NCBI GenBank assembly: GCA_027073795.1
Contig: JALTEW010000292.1
Span: 1 to 7,252, forward strand
Source: a bacterium
GTDB lineage: Bacteria; Desulfobacterota; S145-22
DNA: 7,252 nucleotides
Direction of reading: 5' to 3'
Below are positions 1-6,036 of this stretch, in pieces. The notes below the pieces were generated by a model. It was not told the DNA's origin. It worked only from the letters and a program-made list of their open reading frames with translations, and searched no databases. Positions within the stretch are counted from its first letter, which is position 1; every line of letters starts with the position of its first letter. The position numbers and the translations under genes are program-made.

Positions 1-977
1 GATACTTTTTTGGCGATGGTTTCAAGAACCACCAGGTCATCACGGGTAAAAGGTAAATCTCCGATTTTGTCCGTGGCATTAATTACACCAAAAGGCTCCC
101 TCTGTATAAACAGGGGAGCTGAGATAAGAGAACGTGATTTATAAAACCATTTGCTCCTCAATCTTTCATCCAGCTCTTTTTCAGCATCTTTTATGATAAA
201 GGGCCTGCCAAGTTCAAAAACCCTTCCGGAAATACCCTCCCCTACAGGAATTCTTGTATTATCTATTATCTCACTATCAAGCCCTTTTGCCGCCCGTATG
301 TAAAGTGTTTTTGTCGGCTTATCAAAAAAAAGGATGGAAATCCGCTCGCAATCAAGAGAATTTGCCACAACCTCAAGGGTCTTTTCCAGAACTTGGTCCA
401 CAGAGTTAAAGGCACCAGACATCGATTCACTTATGGAATACATAACCGTAAGTTCTTTTATCTTTTCTGATAACCTACGATTAAGAATTTCAATTTCTTT
501 TGTATGGGCCAACGCCTCCTTTAACATAGCGTTTTCTAAAAGAAGTTCCCTTTCGTGAATAATCTTATTCAGAATCAACTCAACTTGATCAAATTTAAAG
601 GGTTTTGTTATAAAATCCGAAGCCCCTTCCTTCATACAACGGATGGCTATATCGATGGTTGGAAATCCTGTAATCATAACAACAGGTAATGTTGGATCCA
701 AAGATTTAATTTCTCTGAGAAGCTCTATGCCATTCATTCTTGGCATTTGAATATCTGACAAAACGATATCCACATTTTCTTTCTTCTTTATGATGTCAAG
801 AGCTTGTTCACCATTCTCCGCTGTCAAAACATCAAAGGTGCTATTTTCCCTTAAGATTAAACCAAGCATGGACCGTATGGAAGGGTCATCGTCAACAATC
901 AGAATCCGTGCGTTCCCTCGATTGTCAAATAATTCCTGTGAAGGGATCAAGGAGTCGCGAAGAGCTTCTTCTTGCAT
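1..977 (-). CDS. REC-GAF response regulator (3' part cut off by window edge)
   Basis: Read directly from the reverse strand: an open frame of 325 codons from ATG at 977 to the window edge without a stop. Residues about 23-140 form a receiver domain: acidic cluster D29-D30-D31, phosphoacceptor D75 (in LSDIQMPRMNG), T103 (in MITGF) and K125 (in ITKPF), so all the classical phosphorylation residues are present. A 22-residue N-terminal extension precedes it. Residues about 135-182 are charged and heptad-like (probable coiled coil or signalling helix). From about 187 a GAF domain begins (VLEKTLEVVANSLDCERISI, then GEGISGRVFELGRPF and SLISAPL); it continues to the window edge. The start overlaps the end of the upstream regulator gene by 31 bases, with an AGAGGA ribosome site inside that gene, so translation is probably coupled. 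It probably acts in the cytoplasm, receiving phosphate from an unseen histidine kinase and sensing a small molecule through GAF. The output domain, if any, lies outside the window. Confidence 0.93.
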   Translation of the reverse strand, partial: MQEEALRDSLIPSQELFDNRGNARILIVDDDPSIRSMLGLILRENSTFDVLTAENGEQALDIIKKKENVDIVLSDIQMPRMNGIELLREIKSLDPTLPVVMITGFPTIDIAIRCMKEGASDFITKPFKFDQVELILNKIIHERELLLENAMLKEALAHTKEIEILNRRLSEKIKELTVMYSISESMSGAFNSVDQVLEKTLEVVANSLDCERISILFFDKPTKTLYIRAAKGLDSEIIDNTRIPVGEGISGRVFELGRPFIIKDAEKELDERLRSKWFYKSRSLISAPLFIQREPFGVINATDKIGDLPFTRDDLVVLETIAKKV

Positions 978-1663
978 AATTCAAATTCCTCTTTAGTGAT
1001 AACGCCCTTCTCCAAAAGCTGGCTCAGCCTTTCCATTTCATCAAGCATCACAATACCTTCTTCCTCACCATTTTTCAGGTGAAAAGGGACATTGTTCCCA
1101 ACCAGCCCATATTTATTTAAAACCTCCGCGCGAAGAACTTCCATCTCACCATCGCTGTCCGAAACATCAAGGGCTTCAATATCCTTTTCCATGACGGAAA
1201 CAGATTCCTTGACTGTCTCTTTTAAACGCTGATGAGATTTCTTGAGGTGTTTAAGAAGCATGTCATTGCTTTTTATCAAGTGTATCTTATCAATGGCATT
1301 TCGGATGGTTACATCCAATTCAGCCAGTTTGAAAGGCTTCCGAATATAATCAAAGGCCCCCAATTTCAGGGCGTCTATAGCACTGTCAAGCGTTGCAAAA
1401 CCCGTAATCATGATCACCTGAGTCCGTGGATTTTTCTCTTTGGTCTTCCTCAAAACCTCAAGGCCGTCACTCTCAGGCATCATCAAATCCGTGATGACAA
1501 GGTCAAAATCATTCACAGAAATTAAATTAATGGCCTCTTTTCCATCACTTGCGACGAAAACCTCATACCCTTTCTCTTTTAATAATTGCTTAAGAACCCT
1601 TAAAATTGAAATATCATCATCAACTACAATAACCGTCGTTTGTTCTGGAGCCACATTCGACAT
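947..1663 (-). CDS. Response regulator, REC domain with C-terminal SHOCT motif
   Basis: 238 residues. Receiver domain at about 10-125 with acidic triad D15-D16-D17, phosphoacceptor D59 (in VITDLMMPESDG), T87 (in MITGFATLDSA) and K109 (in YIRKPF). The receiver is NtrC-like in flavour, but no AAA+ or helix-turn-helix follows. Residues about 126-200 are charged and probably helical or coiled coil. The last 35 residues (about LDEMERLSQLLEKGVITKEE onward) match the short SHOCT motif, usually thought to mediate oligomerisation. The frame is open upstream to 1795, but I choose ATG at 1663 because AGAGGG lies 6 bases before it and the receiver fold starts right after; the upstream 44 residues are low-complexity leader translation. 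Stop is TGA at 949-947. It is the first gene of a two-regulator unit; the second gene's start lies inside its 3' end. Without a DNA-binding domain it likely works by protein-protein contact or as a phosphorelay partner (inference). Confidence 0.93.
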   Translation of the reverse strand: MSNVAPEQTTVIVVDDDISILRVLKQLLKEKGYEVFVASDGKEAINLISVNDFDLVITDLMMPESDGLEVLRKTKEKNPRTQVIMITGFATLDSAIDALKLGAFDYIRKPFKLAELDVTIRNAIDKIHLIKSNDMLLKHLKKSHQRLKETVKESVSVMEKDIEALDVSDSDGEMEVLRAEVLNKYGLVGNNVPFHLKNGEEEGIVMLDEMERLSQLLEKGVITKEEFELCKKKLFATP

Positions 1664-1669
1664 AAACAA

Positions 1670-1675
1670 CCCTCT
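1670..1675 (-). promoter_or_regulatory. Ribosome binding site of the REC-SHOCT gene
   Basis: AGAGGG on the minus strand, 6 bases before ATG at 1663. It decides this start over the in-frame upstream codons that extend the frame to 1795. Confidence 0.8.
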
Positions 1676-1700
1676 TTCAAATCGATTTTTCCCTTTTTTA

Positions 1701-1800
1701 GCAGAAAAATAAACAAAAAAAAAGCCCCTTAAAAACACGGAATATGGCACATGAGGCCAGTTACTTATCCCATCCTTGCAGAAAAATAGCAACAAGCCCC
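1701..1800. repeat. Imperfect direct repeat in the regulator leader
   Basis: Two copies of a GGGGCTT...TATTTTTCTGC pattern (minus-strand reading) lie at 1800-1778 and 1728-1701. Both outer blocks, GGGGCTT and TATTTTTCTGC, are identical; the spacer differs (5 versus 10 bases, the longer one mostly T). Both fall between the proposed promoter and the ATG at 1663. The second copy carries a run of nine T after GGGGC. Possible regulator-binding sites, attenuator parts or a chance A/T-rich duplication. Confidence 0.4.
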
Positions 1801-1815
1801 TATTTTCAGCGATAT

Positions 1816-1843
1816 ACTATACTGCTATGTAATAGTTTGTTAA
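1816..1843 (-). promoter_or_regulatory. Candidate sigma70-type promoter for the two response regulators
   Basis: TTAACA (1843-1838; 5 of 6 to TTGACA), a 16-base spacer, then TATAGT (1821-1816; 5 of 6 to TATAAT), within an A/T-rich stretch. Transcription would start near 1809 and leave a leader of about 145 bases before ATG at 1663. Predicted from motif only; A/T-rich DNA produces such matches by chance. Confidence 0.5.
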
Positions 1844-1879
1844 TAATATTAAGCTGTTACAAATCACACCAATCCGATT

Positions 1880-1918
1880 TTTCAACAAAGCACCACGCTA
1901 AACCATAACATGTTGAAA
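1880..1918. promoter_or_regulatory. Inverted repeat upstream of the regulator promoter (possible operator)
   Basis: TTTCAACA at 1880-1887 and its exact complement TGTTGAAA at 1911-1918, separated by 23 bases. It sits about 70-110 bases upstream of the predicted transcription start, where an activator site would be plausible. The long spacer is more than two helical turns, so binding by a dimer of dimers or DNA looping would be needed. Could also be coincidence. Confidence 0.3.
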
Positions 1919-1985
1919 TTACCGGTAAATTTTTCAAAAGCTACAAAAACAGAGCAAGACTACCTCCGGAAACATAGAAGAACAC

Positions 1986-2001
1986 AAAAAGGGACTCCCT
2001 T
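1986..2001 (-). terminator. Probable intrinsic terminator of the hdr operon
   Basis: On the minus strand AAGGG-AGT-CCCTT forms a 5-bp hairpin with a 3-base loop (2001-1989); its last two T begin a run of five T (to 1986). It lies about 60 bases past the mvhD stop codon at 2060. The stem is short and the T run modest, so termination may be partial and read-through into the response regulators is possible. Confidence 0.45.
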
Positions 2002-2012
2002 CACCCATACTG

Positions 2013-2043
2013 AACCGGGCTGCGTTCTTACACATACCCGGTT
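2013..2043. terminator. Stronger hairpin past mvhD, with its T run on the plus strand
   Basis: AACCGGG (2013-2019) pairs with CCCGGTT (2037-2043), 7 bp. An inner 4-bp helix is possible (minus-strand reading TGTG with CGCA) around a TAAGAA loop. On the plus strand the stem ends in a run of six T (2042-2047), so it reads as an intrinsic terminator for rightward transcription, which would be antisense to mvhD. On the minus strand it has no T run but could protect the 3' end of the hdr mRNA. Confidence 0.45.
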
Positions 2044-2059
2044 TTTTGCCCAATAAGTT

Positions 2060-2896
2060 CTATCCTTCCTTTTTCTTTCTAACGATAGTCCTCTTTTCTT
2101 CGGGGATTGGAGGCGGAACAGATTCACCAACCAATTTTTTCACAGCACCAAAACGTGGCGGGCAGGATGCAAGACAGGTTCCACATTTTATACATTTCTC
2201 CTGATCGATGATATGAATCAGGTTTTTGTCACCGTCAATCGCCTCAACAGGACATCTCCTGCGGCAGGTCCCACAGGCCCGACACTTTTCCGGATCAATG
2301 TAGTACGAAGGTATTTCACTAAACAGGCTTTCTATCTCATCACTGGTGTAAAGATTATTATATTCCTCTACATTATCAAGATGTAACAAAAGCTTCTCTC
2401 TTTTCACAATCTTAATGTAGGGAATCAGTTTCGTAACCTCTTGAAGTTTAGATTTTAATTCGTTTTCATCCATTCCTTCGCTTGTGCCAAGAGGTCCCAG
2501 ATCCTTTACCTTTGCAGTAAAGTCAGTTACAATTTGGGCGAACTGGATCCCTTCAGAAGCGGTTACCCATTGAAGCCTTAATCTTTCGGGATTTATCCCA
2601 ATGTGCCCCAGCAATTTTCTGGTCAGATTCATCATGCTGACTGCATTGTAATTTCCCTCGGGGACATAATGGCATTCGCCAGGCCAGCAACTGCAGATAA
2701 TTACCCCATCCGCGCCGCCTGAGAAGGCTCGGAGTATAAATGCCATATCAATTCTACCACCGCACATGAGGCGGATAATCCTAATTGCAGGGGGATACTG
2801 TAGCCTGGAAACTCCAGCTATATCAGCAGCGGCGTACCCTCACCAATGGCATAAAAAACCGACTATCTTCGGTTTGAACCCAAATCCTGTGCTCAT
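2060..2896 (-). CDS. mvhD: Selenocysteine-containing MvhD/FlpD-type electron-transfer subunit with ferredoxin tail
   Basis: 278 residues with Sec19, read through an in-frame TGA at 2842-2840. ATG at 2896 follows a GGAGTGAT ribosome site by 10 bases; the frame from there to the stop TAG at 2062-2060 is closed only by that TGA. The N-terminus, KIVGFLCHW-Sec-GYAAADIAG, matches the hallmark of the methyl-viologen-reducing hydrogenase delta subunit, CNWC-x-YxxADxAG, with Sec at the second Cys. Further conserved cysteines are C45 (LMCGGRID), C68, C70 and C75 (CSCWPGECHY); in this family this N-terminal domain holds a [2Fe-2S] cluster. Residues 205-215 and 235-245 are two CxxCxxC(x3)C ferredoxin motifs for two [4Fe-4S] clusters, an extension absent from short methanogen MvhD. 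The last residues are Lys/Arg-rich. No membrane segment or signal, so cytoplasmic. It follows hdrA by 35 bases and should pass electrons between HdrA and an unknown redox enzyme (inference). Confidence 0.94.
2794..2824 (-). promoter_or_regulatory. Predicted bacterial SECIS element of mvhD
   Basis: Fifteen bases after the UGA, the mRNA can fold GAUA/UAUC, UAGC/GCUA and UGGA/UCCA, twelve pairs in all, with a CAG bulge and a single G bulge on the 3' side. The apical loop is GUU (or AGUUU if the last A-U pair is open), about 28-30 bases after the UGA. A G at the first loop position and this distance fit bacterial SelB-binding hairpins. It overlaps codons for residues about 25-35 of the protein. 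Confidence 0.8.
2840..2842 (-). other. In-frame UGA read as selenocysteine (MvhD Sec19)
   Basis: TGA on the minus strand (plus-strand tca). It sits between FLCHW and GYAAADIAG, exactly where relatives carry the second Cys of CNWC. The reading frame is open and family-like on both sides, so neither a frameshift nor a true stop is needed. Confidence 0.93.
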
Positions 2897-2906
2897 TCTG
2901 ATATCA

Positions 2907-2910
2907 CTCC
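2907..2910 (-). promoter_or_regulatory. Ribosome binding site of mvhD
   Basis: GGAG, extended as GGAGTGAT, lies 10 bases before ATG at 2896. It supports the true start at 2896 and argues against the internal ATG at 2767, which lacks the conserved CxxC/U motif and has no comparable site. Confidence 0.75.
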
Positions 2911-2931
2911 TTTTTATTCATCAGCGGATTC

Positions 2932-5900
2932 CTACATCTCTCCAATCGCTGCATCAATTTCACTAAACACCTCTTCATTATTAAAATGCTTCAGAGAAAT
3001 AGCCGATGTTGGGCACACTGCGTTACAAAGGCCACATCCTTTACACAAGACAGGATTAACAACGGCTTTTTTACCCTGTCGTGTGTCATGAAGATCTATG
3101 GCGCCATACGTACATGCCTCGGCACATGCTCCGCAGCCCATACACCTCTTCTCTTCCACCTCGCAAACAGAACCGGAGACGGTCACGATGTCATGTGAGA
3201 GGAGAACCGCTACCCGGCCGGCAGCGCCATAAGCCTGGTTAATCGCCTCAGGTATATGCTTGGGATAATGCGCCGTCCCGCACAGGAAAATACCGTCTGT
3301 GGCAAAGTCAACAGGCCTTAATTTTACGTGCGCCTCCTTGAAAAACCCATCCGGTCCCAAAGAAACCTTGAACAAGTTGGCTATTTCATGACTTTCTGAT
3401 GAGGGGATAACCGCGGCAGCCAAGGCAAGGGTATCTGTATCAATCGCAAGTTCCTTGCCTAAAATGGGATCGGTCACGGTAACCCTTAAAATGTTTTTAC
3501 CACCTTCGTCCACAACCTCCACCTGGGGTTTGTCATCCGGCTCGTAGCGAATGAACTTAACGTCTCTCTCGGATGCCTCACGGTAATAATCCTCCCTGAA
3601 CCCATAGGTCCTCATATCACGAAAGAGAATATAGATATCCATCTCGGGTTTTATCTCTTTTAGCTTCAAGGCGTTCTTGATAGCCTGGCTGCAACATACC
3701 CGACTACAGTAATTTCTTTCCTCATTCCTGCAACCCACACATTGGATCATCACAAGGGTCTGAGAATTCATCAACCTCTCTTCATGTTTGACGATTTGTT
3801 CTTCAAGCTCCAGGTAGGTCACAACCCTGTCATCTTTCCCGTAAAGGTATTCGGTGGGTTTATATTCATCAGCGCCAATGGCAATGACAGCAGCACCATG
3901 GTGTATCTCCCTGACCCATCCTTTAGATTCCACACTGGTTACAAAATTCCCGATGTAACCGGCAGCCTCCACGATAGTTGCATCGGTTAATACATGTATC
4001 AAGGGGTGCTGATAAACCTTTTGCACAAGATCGTGCAAATAGGCCTGAACATCCATCCCCTCTACGGTGTAATAAAGCCTTCGAGCCATTCCTCCCAGTT
4101 CTGCCTCTTTTTCTACCAGGTAAACCTCATGTCCCTGGTTGGCAGTGGAGAGGGCACACGTCATGCCAGCTATCCCTCCGCCCACCACTAACGCTGTCTT
4201 GTTGACCGGCAGTTCAATCTCCTGTAACGGTTCCAAGAGGGCAGCTCGTGCCACTGACATCCGGATGATATCCTTTGCCTTCTGTGTGGCTTCTTCCTTT
4301 TCTTTAGAGTGAACCCAAGAGTCATGCTCCCTGATATTAGCCATCTCCAGAAAATACTGATTAAGTCCTGCCTCCCGAACGGTGTCCCGGAACAGCGGCT
4401 CAAGAGTCAAGGGGGAGCAAGCAGCGATAACCACCCGATTGAGCCCTTTTTCCTTTATGATATCCGTTATCTCCTTGGCAGAGTTCGTAGCACACGAAAA
4501 AAGCTGTTCCTGAGCGTAAACAACATTGGGTAAGGTTAAAACATATTCAACGACGGAAGGGACATCTACCACGCTCCCGATATTGGCTCCACAGTGACAC
4601 ACAAAAACGCCTATTTTGGGTTCCTCTCCCGAGACATCCCTCTCAGGCGGATATACCCTTTCTTCTGTCAGTTTGCCTTGCCTATCTCTAAGAAGTTCAC
4701 ACGTAAGGGCACCCGCCCCACTGGCGGTAAAAACTGATTCGGGGATATCCAGAGGACCTTGGAAGGCCCCACTTACAAAAATCCCCGGGCGAGAGGTCTC
4801 AATAGGATTATGAGGATTGGTTTTACAGAATCTGTGAGAATTAAGTTCAATGCCGAACTTATTTACCAGAGTTTCCGCATCAGCGGGAGGGTTCAACCCA
4901 ACGGATAATACCACCAGATCGAATTCTTCCTCTTTTACCCCTTCATCGGGAGTAGAATATCTTATGGTCACATTCTTGGTTTCCGGGATCTCCTTTCCTA
5001 TGGATACGTAGCTCCTTATAAATCGAACCCCGGGAAGGGCTGCTGCTCTCTGATAGTATCGCTCAAAATCCTTGCCATAGGATCGAATATCGTTATGAAA
5101 TACCGTGCACTCTGCCTCCTCGTCATGAACCTTTGCCAGGATTACCTGTTTCTGTGTATAGGTGCAACACACGGCGGAACAATACGTGTTGCCTCCTTCA
5201 ATGACCTGTCTGGAGCCGACACATTGAATCCAGGCTATCTTTTTTGGAGGTTTTCCATCTGATGGGCGTAGTATCTCACCACCATAAGGGCCTGTGGAAC
5301 ACGTTATTCGTTCAAAATCAAGGCTGGTTACCACGTTCTCCATCGTTCCGTATCCATAATCACCCCTCACCTTGGGGTCAAAGGGCTCATAGCCCGAAGC
5401 CAGAACAATTGCCCCTACATTTATTTCTACCTTCTCCGGCTTTTGACTAAAATCTATGGCTTTATTCTCACAGACGCTTTCACAAATAAGGCATTTCTTT
5501 TCCTTCAGGTAGAGACACGCATCAGGGTCTACATACGTAACAAGGGGGACAGCCTGCTCGAAGTATATATGAATAGCTTTATTCGATGACAAGTCTTGAT
5601 TGTATGGATCAGGCACCGTGACAGGGCAGTATTTTACGCATGTATTACAACCCGTACATACGTCCTCTATAATATATCGAGGCTTCCTGATCAGGGTAAC
5701 GTTAAAATTCCCCGCTTCCCCCTCAACTTTGTCAACTTCTGTATAGGTTAGAACCTCTATATTGGGATGCCGGCCGACCTCGACCAGTTTGGGTGCCAGA
5801 ATTCACGTGGAGCATTCGTTGGTGGGAAAGGTCTTGTCAAGCTGGGCCATGTGGCCGCCAATAGAGGGAGATTTTTCAACCAGATAAACCTTATAGCCGG

Positions 5901-6021
5901 CAGTAGCGAGATCAAGAGAGGCCTGTACACCACTGATCCCTCCACCGACAACCAAAACATCACCAAAATTGTTGCCTATAGGAAATTTAAAAAGCTGTCC
6001 TTTAATTAATTCTTTTTCCAT
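2932..6021 (-). CDS. hdrA: Selenocysteine-containing HdrA-type flavoprotein, long two-module form
   Basis: 1029 residues with Sec73 at the TGA 5805-5803; ATG at 6021, stop TAG at 2934-2932. Module 1: FAD-binding GGGISG at 26-31, GGHMAQLDKTFPTNEC up to C70-S-T-Sec73 (relatives have CSxC here), ferredoxin-like cysteines C122, C125, C128, C132 and C169, C177, C180, C184, then QCVGS...YCSAVCC (C267, C281, C285, C286), which matches the HdrA-specific cluster ligands. Module 2: CHCG at 475-478, the usual N-terminal HdrA domain, a second GGGIAG at 614-619, a second CVGC...YCSRVCC (C761-C777), and C-terminal ferredoxins C960-C970 and C993-C1003. Module 2 lacks the CSxC/U motif. HdrA is the cytoplasmic FAD subunit that splits electrons between high- and low-potential carriers in heterodisulfide reductase complexes. 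The start is backed by GAGGG 9 bases upstream, next to the stop of the HdrD-like gene. Substrate and partners are not shown by sequence; the family assignment is certain, bifurcation is inferred. Confidence 0.95.
5770..5787 (-). promoter_or_regulatory. Predicted bacterial SECIS element of hdrA
   Basis: Fifteen bases after the UGA, CUGGUCG pairs with CGGCCGG (7 bp with two U-G pairs) around an AGGU loop placed 23-26 bases after the UGA. The AGG(U) loop resembles the AGGUCU loop of the E. coli fdhF SECIS, and spacing fits bacterial SelB recognition. The stem overlaps codons for residues about 79-84. Confidence 0.82.
5803..5805 (-). other. In-frame UGA read as selenocysteine (HdrA Sec73)
   Basis: TGA on the minus strand. 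Upstream codons give FPTNECST, downstream codons give ILAPKLVEVGRHPNIE; HdrA relatives have CSxCILAPK with Cys at this point. The same frame runs open for 957 codons after the UGA, through a ferredoxin motif that precedes the next possible start (GTG at 5616). Confidence 0.94.
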
Positions 6022-6030
6022 TACGTTATG

Positions 6031-6035
6031 CCCTC
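6031..6035 (-). promoter_or_regulatory. Ribosome binding site of hdrA
   Basis: GAGGG, 9 bases before ATG at 6021 and overlapping the second of two tandem UGA codons that end the HdrD-like gene. This layout suggests translational coupling of the two genes. Confidence 0.75.
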
Positions 6036-6036
6036 A

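Noticed and set aside
334..1712. Plus-strand ORFs opposite the response regulators (334-558, 790-996, 1232-1525, 1440-1712)
   Set aside because: The minus strand encodes complete receiver and GAF domains across this stretch; the plus-strand products are unlike any family I recognise.
1745..1760. Sigma54 promoter suggested by TGGCAC on the plus strand
   Set aside because: The matching GC element of TTGC is not at the required distance, and no plus-strand gene follows.
1664..1795. N-terminal extension of the REC-SHOCT regulator up to 1795
   Set aside because: The 44 residues are a low-complexity translation of the leader; AGAGGG and ATG at 1663 fit much better.
2060..2767. mvhD starting at ATG 2767
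   Set aside because: This loses the conserved CxxC/U domain, has no good ribosome site, and the family sequence continues upstream in frame to ATG 2896.
2904..2921. Mini-ORF (ATG, five codons, MNKKE) between hdrA and mvhD
   Set aside because: Its codons coincide with the mvhD ribosome site and it has no ribosome site of its own that stands out; most likely chance.
2932..5616. An HdrA gene starting at GTG 5616 as a separate 894-residue protein
   Set aside because: It would begin in the middle of the module-1 ferredoxin region, with three of its four cysteine motif positions plus the fourth lying upstream in the same open frame; the upstream frame joins it through the recoded UGA.
5767..6009. 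Plus-strand and other-frame ORFs opposite hdrA, mvhD and the HdrD-like gene (for example 3742-3990, 4188-4403, 5244-5450, 5767-6009, 6080-6379)
   Set aside because: They are short, have no recognisable domains or ribosome sites, and lie wholly opposite or inside well-supported genes, so they are shadows.
5803..6021. A 72-residue truncated flavoprotein fragment or pseudogene
   Set aside because: The frame is unshifted after the UGA, the UGA falls on a conserved Cys, and a SECIS-like hairpin follows. Selenocysteine explains this better than decay.
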